The notes under the pieces were generated by a model. That model worked only from the letters and a program-made list of their open reading frames with translations, was not told the DNA's origin and ran no database searches. From positions 50,767,790-50,831,789 of the forward strand of contig CM068583.1 in NCBI GenBank assembly GCA_035048485.1: 64,000 bases of DNA, in the 5' to 3' direction. The position numbers were made by a program, and so were the translations under genes. This DNA comes from Pteria penguin (taxonomy: Eukaryota > Mollusca > Bivalvia > Pterioida > Pteriidae). Shown here piece after piece: positions 34,279-45,329 of the stretch; positions within the stretch are counted from its first letter, which is position 1, and each line of letters starts with the position of its first letter.

Positions 34279-35764
34279 TACTCAGGGACTTTAAAACGCC
34301 TTTATGGTTTTTTTCATGTAAAAACATAAATGTCTTGAAAATAAATCAATTTGAATATCTGCTAGATAATGTGTGATTGCGGTAACTTTCATGCTATCGG
34401 CGAGACAAATCACTCAACCATAACGCAATACTGCTCACCCGTGCGCTTTTCAAAAATTACTCGACCACGTGCTCTACATTGAGTCATTTTCTTCAGAAAT
34501 AACGTATACTGGTACCTAGTGCCTTTATCTATCCTGATTTCACACTTTGCTTCATTGAACATCTGAGCAACAGAGGTAATCTTTTCTTGGCCTTGTAAAC
34601 GCCGGCGTAAATCAAGGTATCATCGCAGAACGCTTCAACGTTCATTTGTCTACAATCACGAGACTTGAACGGAAGTATCGGACCACAGGAAGTGTTAAGG
34701 ATCGTCCTCGAAATGGTCAGCCACGCGTAGCGACAAGACGTCAAGACGTTTTCATAAGGCAACGTCATCTACGTGACAGGTTTACGACAGTCGTAAGCAC
34801 GTCAAAAGATGTGATAGGTCGTCACAGTAGACAAATCCACCCTTAGACAGTACGCCCACGATTGAAAGAGCAAGGTTTGCTATGCCGTCGCCCATTGAAA
34901 GGCTTGATCCTATCTCCTCGCCATCGAAGAAATCGTCTGACCTGGTCCCGGAACATGCTTGCTAATCGACGTAATTGGCATGACGTAGTGTTCAGCGACG
35001 AATCAAGATTCATTTTGTCCATGGCTGACGAAAGACAGCGCATTTATAGGAGACGCAATGAACGTTTTGCCGCAAACTGCATAATCGAGCGTGACAAATT
35101 TGGCGGTGGTGGCGTCATGGTTTGGGGTGCCATCAATCAACATTTCAAGTCATCACTGGTTAATTTGAGGAACACTTCTACCGCGAGGCGCTACATCGAT
35201 GACGTTTTACAGCCTGAGCTCCTTCCATTAATTCAACGTCATCAAACTGTCAACAATCCGTTGACGTTTCAACAAGACGACGCACGTCCGCACACGGCTA
35301 GAGTCACCTTATACTTTCAAAACATCCCGGGAATTAATTTAATGGATTTCCCAGCAAGTTCACCCAACCACAATCCTATGGAGCACATGTGGGATGAGTT
35401 AGGGAGACGCTTACGTAAACGTCACCGTAAATCAAGAACTGTGGATGAGTTGGCACGTGCTCTTCAAGAAGAGTGGAATGATATTCCTGTGAGAAAAATT
35501 CGAACTTAGCGGTCCAGATTGCATGCATGCGTTAAAGCAAATAGGGGGGGGGATACTCTTTACTAAATAAAACACATGAAATTTTGGACGTGGTATACAT
35601 AACTGATGAAATCAAATCATTTTTAAAAGAAACGTGAGATAGTATCAATCATATTGTCAAATATAATTCAAATTTTCGAAATAAATCAAGTTTGATGCAA
35701 TTACTTACCCTAGTTGTTGATTAAACTATAATGATATTAGATAGGCGTTTGCAGTCCTTGAGTA
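34279..35764 (+). mobile_element. Tc1-type transposon, 1486 bp, both ends present
   Basis: Ends TACTCAGGGACTTTAAAACG (left) and the inverse ending AGTCCTTGAGTA (right) form imperfect TIRs of about 22 bp. TA flanks both sides (34277-34278 and 35765-35766), and intact 378-bp units have ATAAATATTTGAAG here, i.e. one TA. It carries one transposase gene with two lesions. Confidence 0.9.
34560..35517 (+). pseudogene. Tc1 transposase with one nonsense codon
   Basis: One frame (34646 and 34862 ORFs share it) covers the helix-turn-helix (AERFNVHLSTITRLERKY), the linker TTGSVKDRPRNGQPR, and the catalytic core. The core is DD34E: VFSDESRF (Asp near 34997), FQQDDARPHTARVT (Asp near 35276) and SPNHNPMEHMWDELGRR (Glu near 35381). 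An in-frame TAG at 34844-34846 stands where the family has Gln. Near 35506 a one-base loss ends the protein after IPVRKIRT, short of the usual C-terminus. Otherwise very well conserved, so inactivation looks recent. Confidence 0.93.
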
Positions 35765-37007
35765 TATTTGAAGAGAGTGTTGAAACCAAAATGACCTAAA
35801 AGTGAAACAAAGAATCAATCTAAGGGCAGAGCTATGCATGAGGGAGATATTCCTTAGTTTTAGAGTAATTTACATAATTTCATGACTGACGATTTTAAGT
35901 ATGCATTTCATGTCAGTACAAAAGCATTGACAAGTAGACCTTCAGTACAAAAACACTGAAAACTAGACTTATGATGCCCTCGGGCACTGTCAGTCCACCA
36001 GCAGTGACACCGGCCTAGTGGTTATGATAAATATAGAACATATATACCTTTCAATTTCGTGCACCAGATGAGCATTTCGACAACTAATGTCTCTTCAGTG
36101 ATGCTCGTGGCCGAATGATTGGAATTCACGTAAGATATAAATATTTGAAGAGCAGCGTTTAAACCAAAATAACCGAAAAGTGAAACAAAGAATCAATCTA
36201 AGGACAGAGCTATGCATGAGGGAGATATTCCTTAGTTTTAGAGTAATTTACATAATTTCATGACTGACGATTTTAAGTATGCATTTCATGTCAGACCAAA
36301 AGCACTGACAAGTAGACCTTCAGTACAAAAACACTGAAAACTAGACTTATGATGCCTTCGGGCACTATCAGTCCACCAGCAGTGACACCGGCCTAGTGGT
36401 TATAATAAATATAGAACATATATACCTTTCAATTTTGTGCACCAGATGCGCATTTCGACAACTAATGTCTCTTCAGTGATGCTCGTGGCCGAATGATTGG
36501 AATTCACGTAAGATATAAATATTTGAAGAGCAGCGTTGAAACCAAAATGACCGGAAAATGAAACAAAGAATCAATCTAAGGGCAGAGCTATGCATAAGGG
36601 AGATATTCCTTAGTTTTAGAGTGATTTACATAATTTCATGACTGACGATTTTAAGTATATATTTCATGTCAGTACAAAAGCACTGACAAGTAGACCTTCA
36701 GTAAAAAGGCAATGAAAACTAGACATATGATGGCCTCGGTCACTATCAGTCCACCAGCAGTGACACCGGCCTAGTGGTTATAATAAATATATAACATATA
36801 TACCTTTCAATTTTGTGCACCAGATGCGCATTTCGACAACAAATATCTCTTCAATGATGCTCGTGGCCGAATGACTGGAATTCACATAAGGTATAAATAT
36901 TTGAAGAGCAGTGTTGAAACGAAAATGACCGAAAAGTGAACTAAAGGATCAACTAAAGAAACAAACTTTCAAAAAAAACCAAACAAAACAAAAACGTAAT
37001 ATATCTG

Positions 37008-37240
37008 GATACGTGAAATCTCAATCCATCAATTTTTGCCTTCCTATCTTCTAGAAAGGCACTACTGGCGGCCTTCAGGAATTTTATAAAATACGAAAAC
37101 GAATTTTTTAGTGCTTGTGGTTCTGCATCTTCTGACTTTTCTTTGATTTGTTTTTAAATACTGGGTATTCATGCATTTTACTACCCTCTACCTTATTTGT
37201 AATTAGTATATGGACAAATATGCTGCAAGTATATCGTCAA
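37008..37240 (-). pseudogene. Degraded jacalin-like lectin exon 2 (C-terminal half)
   Basis: Aligns to the plus-strand sequence of 38815-39000: GTGAAATCTCAATCCATCAA, GCCTTCAGGAATT, GAATTTTTTAGTGCTTGTGG and TTCTGCATCTTCTGA correspond to the LRFHAKC, PGGLK and CGTSTTEKS codons. Frame lost. A sister copy is at 60361-60560. Confidence 0.65.
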
Positions 37241-37279
37241 ACATACAAATAAAACGAGATAAACCCGTCAGATGGACTC

Positions 37280-37647
37280 AATCTGATTAAAACCATATCT
37301 TTATTCCGCTTCTCTATTTGTCCCATTACGGATAACGATCTGGCGAAACTCCGTAAGGGGTCATATTCTGGTGAACTCTGATTTTCAGCCAATCAGTCGA
37401 TCGGCTACAAATTCCTAGGATTGAAATTAACATCCACAGCGTAGTTTTTGAACAGTGTTTGTTACATATTGCGTCAGAATCACGTGCCTAGTCGAGTCAT
37501 TGATTGGCTGTGGGAAATAACGCTTTCGATGACTGAAACGTCATCAGAGTTCACCAGAACATGACCTCTTACGGGGTTTCACCAGATCTTTATTCGTAAT
37601 GGGACAAATATAGAAGCGGAATAAAGATATGGTTTTAATCAGATTGG
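37280..37647. mobile_element. 368-bp MITE with 8-bp target duplication
   Basis: Arms of about 115 bp: CAATCTGATTAAAACCATAT ... TTCTGGTGAACTCTGAT and the inverse ATCAGAGTTCACCAGAA ... GGTTTTAATCAGATTG. GATGGACT flanks both sides (37272-37279 and 37648-37655). The 8-bp duplication suggests hAT-type mobilisation (inference). The paralogous site near 60593 lacks the insertion. Confidence 0.85.
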
Positions 37648-37729
37648 GATGGACTATAATATAATTTGTTCTCATTGGTCAACGAAAACAACTGTCACAA
37701 AAGATATATACATATTTATGTAAGATTTG

Positions 37730-38330
37730 TGAAATAACTTAAACTACAATACGTGTACTCTAGAATAATGATTAGGGGGAGACTGCAGCACACCTTATTA
37801 TATTTGTAACAATAATAACGACATTACCTGTTGATTGTCACCTTGCGTAATTTCCTACTCGGCACAGCATTTAGATATCCTATGTTTTGAAAATTAGAAA
37901 TATTTATCTCCATTTGACACACACGGAATAAACGTTTATTATATTAAATGTATACAGTCGAAATTAACTGTGATAAACTAACAATCCTTAAACAAGGACA
38001 ATCTCCCTCATGCATAGCATTGTCCCTAGTTGGGTTCTTTGGACTTTACTTTTAAGTCAGTTTGGCAATTACTATGCTCTACAAATATTCATGTATATAA
38101 TTTAGCTATCCATTTTTCGGCTTGCAGCACCACTAAAGAGACTTGAGTTGTCGGAATGCGCATATTATACTCTGATAAAGTATATATCTTCTTATGTTTA
38201 TCGTTATACTAGTCAACAAAGTGTTAAGCATGGACATCGCTAACAACTTTCACACACAACATGAGGAAATGATTATGCATTTAAGCCTGTCAGATGTATA
38301 TTAAAATGATGAACAAAAATTATCTATCCA
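37730..38330. repeat. Duplicated block, copy A
   Basis: Paralogous to 60595-61220; shared strings include TACAATACGTGTA, GAATAATGATTAGGGGGAGA and TTGATTGTCACCTTG. It encodes nothing I recognise. Confidence 0.85.
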
Positions 38331-38504
38331 CCCGGCCTATGCAACAGCTGATCTTGTGCCTGGATTACATATATTAAATGTATTGCATAACAGAGAGTCA
38401 ACGTACCCTGCGTCTGTAAGTTACTGAAATACTTGTGGGTATATACATTGTAAATTGTGCCTGTTTCAGTTAAACAGATTAGACGTATAATGTATGTAAA
38501 ACAA

Positions 38505-38650
38505 GGAAAAAATCCCCCACAAAAACAAAAGAAAATAAAAAATCGAAACAACCAAAGCAAAACCACAAACAAAAACCCAGAAAAAACCCCAGCTACCCCC
38601 CCACCCCCACCCCTCCAAAACAACCGCTTCCCCTCCCCCCCCCCCCAAAT
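38505..38650. repeat. Low-complexity A/C-rich tract
   Basis: Runs of AAAAC and CCCCC; ORFs on both strands here are compositional artefacts. Confidence 0.85.
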
Positions 38651-38769
38651 ACTCATATAACACACTCGTTCACGATCGTAAATATTATTCGTTTTGCAAA
38701 GCATTTTCAAATTTCATGGTCTCAGCATCTAACTGAATTATAAAACACGAACAGCCTTTTGATACACTT

Positions 38770-38775
38770 TTTATT
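38770..38775 (-). terminator. Poly(A) signal of the intact lectin
   Basis: AATAAA on the minus strand, about 30 bases after the stop codon. Confidence 0.65.
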
Positions 38776-38806
38776 GATATTGCCACATATTTTCAAATTT
38801 GTGGTC

Positions 38807-39903
38807 TCAACATTTAGCATGAAATCGCAATCCATCGATTCTACAGCCCCATCTTCCAGAGATGTATTTCAGGCCTCCAGGAATTAAAACTGTGACGGAT
38901 TTTTCAGTTGTACTGGTTCCGCATCTTGGAAGTGTTCTTTTATTGGTGTTGAAAGTGATGGATTGTACATATTTACCGTATGTGACAATAGCGCTTGTGA
39001 TGTATTCGCCGCTACTCAACACGTGGACAACTTTCTCTCCCTTTTTTGACCACTGTATACAATTCTCATTTGCCCATCCCCATTGCCTGCTATCTACTTT
39101 CCCATAACGAAGCTTGATATAGGTAGCAACATCTGTACATTGCATCTCGATTCTTGTTATGTCACCATTTTGTGCTACTGCTTTATCGTCAAAAGCGTCG
39201 CCTCCTGGTCCTCCAAGATATTCAGAGGCAACTAGAAATACAAACATAGTTTTCATTTCATATTTATGACAACACGCTATAGTGTACCAGTTACCGGCTA
39301 AGACCATTTACCGGCTACCACGTTATTAAGGGTATTCAAAACGTGCATTCAAGAAATTTTCATATGTAATATTAAGTATCCTATGTATTGCAAACAATTA
39401 CGTATAAAATTCTCTTAAATTCACGTTTCAATACCGAAATAACGTAGTAGCCAGTTACTGGTTTTAGCCGGTAAGTGGTACACTACCAGTATGGGTAATA
39501 TATTATATACAGAAAATTAGTTCAGGCATTTGCAATAATCCATGAAAAATATAAGTAGAAATAACGTAACAAAAGCTACCTCGAACAAAGAGGAACAGAC
39601 TGTTTGGCAGAGGATGCTTACTCATTATTTTCCTATTGAATAGTATCTGATGTTACTTTTTAAAGGATAGCCTAAATCCTATTCAGATGAAAGTCATCTG
39701 ATCATGAGCTGGGTCCTTATATTCTTAGATAACTACTAGTATTTTCTGAACTATTTATAATTGTACAGATTTAATAAATAGATCCGTAGTTTCACATTAC
39801 GATAGCTTTCTAAATATAGGGACAAAATAAGAAACTCACTCTCCGATAATACTGCAGTTGGTAGAAACAGTGCTACAACAAGCAAATATCGCCCACAAAT
39901 CAT
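38807..39903 (-). CDS. Secreted jacalin-related lectin, intact two-exon gene
   Basis: Exon 1 is 39903-39840 and exon 2 is 39231-38807; together 489 bp, 162 residues and a stop. Exon 1 encodes MICGRYLLVVALFLPTAVLS, a clear signal peptide, with a GTGAGT donor. Exon 2 follows TATTTCTAG. The mature part has the jacalin-fold pattern: GGPGGDAFDD (first carbohydrate-loop glycines), RYGK, GEYITSAIV, QSITFNTNKR, and GGLKYISGRWGCRIDGLRFH. GCRID fits the GXXXD sugar-binding motif of mannose-binding jacalins and ZG16. Five cysteines in the mature chain could form disulfides. Predicted role: secreted sugar-binding, probably immune or mucosal recognition (inference). The intron holds a MITE. An upstream in-frame ATG at 39942 would add 13 residues before the signal; the downstream ATG is chosen for its normal signal peptide. 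Confidence 0.9.
39280..39485. mobile_element. 206-bp MITE in the lectin intron
   Basis: TAGTGTACCAGTTACCGGCT ... CTACCACGTTATT at the left is mirrored by AATAACGTAGTAGCCAG ... AGCCGGTAAGTGGTACACTA at the right; arms of about 48 bp. No clear target duplication. Confidence 0.75.
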
Positions 39904-42180
39904 TTTCCTCGTATACAGGTGTCTCCCTCTACAAAACATCATGACAAATTCAATGTAAAATAAGTATAAAACATATATATGTATATCAGTTCACCATATG
40001 CGCAGCTGCGGTTTTTATGTATATGTTTTATAAATAAAGATTTCCTCGGACATATTCACAGGCGTTCCACCGTTACTTATTCGCTTTCCTCTTCTGATGT
40101 TTTGTTTCTTTACCTACTTATTAACAGCAAAACACTTGCTCTTATAATCCGATGGCATATATGCTCGAGGCAATGCAGAAAAATGGATCTACCAAAAGCA
40201 GTGAGAGATCGTTTGCACGATACAGCTCCTTGGTTTGTACCGTTTCATAAAAAAAGAAAAGAAATGAAATGTATATATCAGACTAATGCAAAAGATGAAT
40301 CAGACGTGTTCCGAACATGGTGTTGTGAGATTGGATGGATCAACTTTGACTTCGCTCCGCGTTCATACGACACATGAACACATAATGTGCTACTACATAT
40401 ATACAAAAGTAAATTCACACATACAACTGACTAGATTTAAATTTACTCTCATTCACACGACCAAAATTGCATAGCTAAGTAAATATTACTCATGCGCACA
40501 AATTGTTTGGTTGTACAACTCGTGTCATATGATCAGGGCGTCAGAAACTTTATAATTGTATGAATTTTTAACGCTGGGCAAGATTTATTATGGAGGAAGA
40601 GCTACTATATGAGGAGGGGAAATCTTACTATAAAGAGGATGAAGCCTGTCTATATAGGAAAGCTAGTTATATAGACAGTCTTCCGGTTGAATGGCTGACT
40701 TGGGGGAAGCTACTATATGACAGCTGATTTAGTATGTTGTTAATTCAAGTTGTTGTAATTCTATGAAATTCAATATTGCCCTATCCGGGAAAACCAGAGA
40801 TCATCTAGGACAGAGCTAAATTACACAAAACTCGTAAGCTAAGGTGTGTTGGTCGTAACGTTCTGACTAGCATTATACTTTGAATCATTTTATTTCCAAT
40901 AAGCAAAATTTTATGAAACACAAGTTTAGATACAAATAGCATACCCTGATGAATTATACTGATATACAGTGTTTAAGACCTATGTAAGGTAAGTCTAGTT
41001 TACGTTCTTTTTGTTTTACGATAATTCCAGTCGTATGCCCTTTCACGAAACCCATTGAGTGATGATAGGCCTTAGCACTCACAGTGGACTAGAAGCGCTA
41101 TCCATACGAGTATGCGTTTACAAAATAATTGGAATAATGAATAGATAGGAAATTCATAAACTGAAACTAAAATATGTATGTACTGCATCTTAATCTATAA
41201 TGAATGAAAAGTTTTAGAAATATAAAACCATTATGCGGTACTTACATCTTTATTGCTGGAATACGTGCAGTACTTACTAATTTGCCGGGATATATATATA
41301 CACTCAAACCTATAGCTGATTCATGACTTTTGAGGCTTGAGGACATATGTTGTAATAGTCTGCATCAGCAGAAACCGTTTGACTGATATTGAAATGAAGT
41401 AATCTAGATTCAAACACATTAATTCAAAATGGTAACATGAGGGAAATAAACAAGTGTAAGAAATAGGTGATACTTACATTTTCAGTGTTCGAATACTTTG
41501 AGTTCTCCTTACTAATTTGTCGGTGTCATATATTACATCACCCCCATAGCAGATCGTCCCCCGGACGATCTACTATATCGTAAAACTTCTCCCCAAGGGG
41601 ACGTTTCACTATATAGCAGGTCTTCCCCCATCCAGACCTTAGTAGATCTACGCCTTGTACCGTTATCGGTCTAGAATTTAAACAAGCTTACGCATCGTAA
41701 AAAGGAAATTGAATTATACTTTTACAAACTTGATAACAAGAATGAATTGAAGTTTGCTATCAGGTAGAATATCCAGTTGGTGATGTAATGTTGTAATTTT
41801 GTGGTCTTGTATAAGTATTTCCAACTGTAACGTGTTTCCTGTTTGATTTATATTCTAGAGATGGAAAGATCTGGTCTATATGATGGAGACTTTTCAACTT
41901 ATTAACTTCTGTCAAACACGTTGATACCTGTCGGTAGGAAAGAAGCTATTAAGAAACTTTTAATTTTAAGGAAACTATGTACATTAATTTGTTAAAGAGG
42001 AAATGGGCCAGACAATATCATTCAGAAATCGAAGGTTGCAGACACTCTGATTTCAACTCTCCGAAAGGCTTTAAATAGCATAATGATGAGGATGAGTCAT
42101 TTTATTTATGATAAAATAGATATGCCGAAATGAAAACCCGCTTCATCACGAATTTTACACATACTTCTAGACTTAATAAT
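39904..42180. other. Intergenic, with short palindromic blocks
   Basis: An ORF at 39979-40377 has no recognisable domain. Palindromic pieces linked to CTATATAGT-like strings lie at 40590-40730 and 41540-41650 (e.g. AGATCGTCCCCCGGACGATCT). Sequence at 41320-41460 is duplicated at 43945-44130. No gene supported. Confidence 0.45.
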
Positions 42181-42188
42181 GGAAGTAG

Positions 42189-42192
<4 letters not shown>

Positions 42193-42238
<46 letters not shown>
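42193..42238. repeat. (GT)n microsatellite
   Basis: An uninterrupted GT run of about 46 bases. Confidence 0.97.
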
Positions 42239-42241
<3 letters not shown>

Positions 42242-42342
42242 AAAGCACAAGTAGGAAATATAACAACAAATTTCACTATTCAAATATATCGGATCAACCG
42301 TTGGTCAATGCAAGTCGCTAAAGAATAAAAGAGGTCAAATAT

Positions 42343-42411
42343 AGAAGCACAAGAAAGTGACAAACGACACTAAATCTTACACTATCTTAATGTCGTTTTT
42401 CGCTTTCTTGT
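42343..42411. repeat. Inverted repeat next to (TA)n
   Basis: AGCACAAGAAAGTGACAAAC + GACAC pairs with GTCGTTTTTCGCTTTCTTGTGCT; loop about 20 bases. Confidence 0.8.
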
Positions 42412-42414
42412 GCT

Positions 42415-42526
<112 letters not shown>

Positions 42527-42774
42527 GAAGTTGAGAAATAGAAATGACCATGGTGGCGTGCATATTTATAATAAGCATCTCCATGTGTGTTTTGTTACGG
42601 GTATGTAAAGCTGAAAATATCTATTTTTATATATAAAGCTGTAAATCACAGAATACATGCTGGAGATTATAAAATACAAACAATACAGGTATACATGTAT
42701 TATTCCTATTCTAAAACAAATACGCTCTTTAAAAACATGGATTGCATGGGCCAATATTGTTTTGGGTTTCCGGA

Positions 42775-42905
42775 TTGAGGGGAAAAGTTTACTAAATAGT
42801 AAACTTTCGAGGAGATTTTCAATGCAAGAGGAACGGTTTTCTATATAGTACATCACCCTGGGGGAAGGTTTTCTATATAGTTAACTTTCCGGGGGAATGT
42901 AGTGG
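42775..42905. repeat. CTATATAGT hairpin block
   Basis: Contains AAGTTTACTAAATAGTAAACTT (perfect palindrome arms) and two GGGGGAAG/CCGGGGG-type strings around CTATATAGT. Confidence 0.55.
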
Positions 42906-43189
42906 AAAGAAGAAACTGTGTAGTTTAGTAAGGTCATTTATAGATTCATATACAAAATAGAAAATTTCATTATGCATATCATTATTTGATATAATGCATT
43001 GTCTTTCAGTTCAAACATTAAATCACGGATTATGTCCATTATGGTTGATACGAACAGCCACTGAAAATAAGGGGGATGCAAAACAGTTTCACAAGTTTAA
43101 GAGCGGTATGACCGCCATTTGCACCACATACGACACATTGAAATGCCTGGGGAAATGTTCCGCTATATGCGTAATAAAGAACGACTCAT

Positions 43190-43560
43190 TGCGTCCAACG
43201 TAGCGAGAGGGATGGCTCTTGACGTAGACGTTGTTCCATTTCATCCCAAACATGTTCTATAAGCGATAAATCTGGTGACATCGCAGGTCAGAGTAGCACA
43301 TTCACGTTTTGCTACTGTAGATAAACACTAACAACACATGCGGTGTGCGGTCGGTTGTGCGTTGTCCTGCTGCAGGATGACGTTACCCTGAGTGTTGTGA
43401 ATGAATTGAATGATGCGTTGACATACAATGTCGTCAGGTAGCGTACGCCGGTTAAACTGCTCCCCAGTATCATCAAAGGAGTCTGTTAATATGAACTCCA
43501 AACTATCTTGTCACATTGCTTTGAGACATCCTAGCTTCCACCATTTCAATAGGACGTAAA
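43190..43560 (-). pseudogene. Tc1/mariner transposase fragment
   Basis: On the minus strand the sequence encodes, in two frames, NTQGNVILQQDNA (second catalytic Asp block) and MSPDLSLIEHVWDEMEQRLR (third catalytic residue block, Glu present). It diverges from the 34279-35764 element, so it belongs to another Tc1 family. No ends could be found. Confidence 0.8.
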
Positions 43561-43859
43561 CAATCATTTTCAATCATACGAGGCATCTCTCATTCACAAT
43601 ATTATTTCAAAACCAATGTTTTCTGCTTCATTACGTTCAATAATGTCAATGAATGCAGGAAATTCTTAACGATTACTAACCACGTGTTACTAAAGCTCGA
43701 AACTCGAACTCGTGCTGTAGCAATCAAGGCGAATCAGACTCGATAGTTACAAATTTAGTACATGTATTCAAACATGTGTTTAGTTTACACTATACCTTTA
43801 AGAATGTAGAGTGATCAAAGAATACGTTTTTGTTTTTATTTAACTTTTAACTTTTTTAA

Positions 43860-44130
43860 GTACACAGTTCCGTAGTATATAGTAGAGAAAACAGACGACA
43901 TCTGACTAAGCTGTATGACACAAATCACCAAGGATCTGATTTCTAGGCTTTGAGGACACATGTTGTAATAGTCAGCATCAGCTGTATGGGATGGATTGAT
44001 ATTGAAATAAAGTAATCTATATTCAAACACAGAATACTTCATTTCAATATCAATCAAATGGTTTATGCTGATGCTGACATAACATAATTTAAATTTGTAT
44101 TGTGGACTGTGGTAACGTGAGGAAAATCCA
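43860..44130. repeat. Composite of element tail piece and local duplication
   Basis: At 43880-43935 a minus-strand fragment of the element tail module (GAGAAAACAGACGACATCTG). At 43945-44130 a diverged duplicate of 41320-41460, with the inverted arms GATTGATATTGAAAT and ATTTCAATATCAATC. Confidence 0.6.
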
Positions 44131-44438
44131 CAATGTGTAAGAAATACTCAAGTTTTAAAAAGAGCTCAAACGATTACCATTAAATACATGGAATTGAATT
44201 TCTGTTTTTCAAGTGAAAACCACTATACATAGTCAAAAACTGACACAAAATTTACTAAGATCTGCATTGAAACTGTGGTCTTTATTTTAAGATATATAGG
44301 TAGCGCTCATTGGACTATCAGTCATTCTTTTTTCTCTGTATTTTTCTATCTATCCATTTTTCGTCAGGCAAAGTAATCATATATATGCATTTATGTTCAG
44401 AATATATATCTTATAATATACAAGTAAATAAAATAGCT

Positions 44439-44676
44439 ACCTGGGGAGTTTCACTAAAGGCCGTAAGCCCAAACGTAGACGTAAACTTTTCGACTAAATT
44501 TATGTGTATGTCACTTGACTTTTTCTTAAATTTTATATGTTCATAGGTAATTACATTGGTAAACGTTGTAAAAGGTGTACGTTACGTTTGCAACTCTTTA
44601 GGCAGGAGACAAATATTTCTTAGCATAGTTTACGTCTACGTTTGGGCTTACGACCTTTAGTGAAACTTGCCCAGGT
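44439..44676. mobile_element. 238-bp MITE with 48-bp TIRs
   Basis: ACCTGGGGAGTTTCACTAAA ... ACGTAGACGTAAACT at the left and AGTTTACGTCTACGT ... TTTAGTGAAACTTGCCCAGGT at the right; only a few mismatches. Target duplication not obvious. Confidence 0.85.
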
Positions 44677-44679
44677 CCT

Positions 44680-45329
44680 TAGATAGTGGTTCAGAAATAA
44701 TTGCAATATTTATGTACAACTCACTACTATACGCGTTAATAACGTAGTTAAGTATGGTGTCACAATAAACAATATAAGAAAGCATCAAATACGTGAAATA
44801 TACGTTAAAATATGTGCGTAATAATAGACGGTGACTTAATTGTTATTAAAATGTTATAATGCAATAGTAAGAATTGTTTTATCATTGTTTCTTTTTTACT
44901 GTTTTTTATATTTCCCCCGTATTTTATTTGATCATTTAGTACAAAACATATATAGTATCTATATTTTACAAATGGAATACATTTTAATAATTTATATGAT
45001 CAATAACATGGACAAGGAAAAAGATTCATTTATCATATTGCGTATTAAAAAAGGCATCATGATAAACAAGAGTATCAGTAAAACTGATGTATGCTCCCCG
45101 AAAAACGGTTATGATACGGGAATATGATGACTCAATTCATATACAAAAAATCAGTAAAACCGATGGGTGCTCCTAGAAGTACAGCAATAATGAAGGAAAT
45201 GAATGACTCAGTATATAGAAAATCATTGTATTAATTGATGACGATTTCAAATCTCTATGTATCATATGGATATCCAATTGATTTAACTGTAGAACAACAA
45301 GTGATCACAGTATCTTAAACTAAGATGAG
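44680..45329. other. No feature recognised
   Basis: AT-rich sequence; a 95-codon ORF (44840-45127) has no recognisable domain. Confidence 0.4.

Larger units (their letters stand above)
34130..36955. repeat. 378-bp tandem repeat, interrupted by a Tc1 element
   Basis: Units built on CACCGGCCTAGTGGTTATAA, GTGCACCAGATGCGCATTTC, TGTCTCTTCAGTGATGCTCG and ATGCATGAGGGAGATATTCC. CACCGGCC starts are near 36009, 36387 and 36764, a spacing of about 378. A partial unit at 34155-34278 continues at 35765 beyond the transposon. The GTGCACCAGATGCGC core is familiar from bivalve genomes. Confidence 0.88.

Noticed and set aside
38324..38710. 128-codon minus-strand ORF rich in Gly/Phe
   Set aside because: It is the translation of an A/C-rich low-complexity tract; no domain, and the opposite strand is equally open.
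39979..40377. 132-codon ORF near the lectin
   Set aside because: No recognisable domain or splice context; left as unassigned.
42130..42321. 63-codon ORF with a (VC)n run
   Set aside because: Produced by the GT microsatellite.
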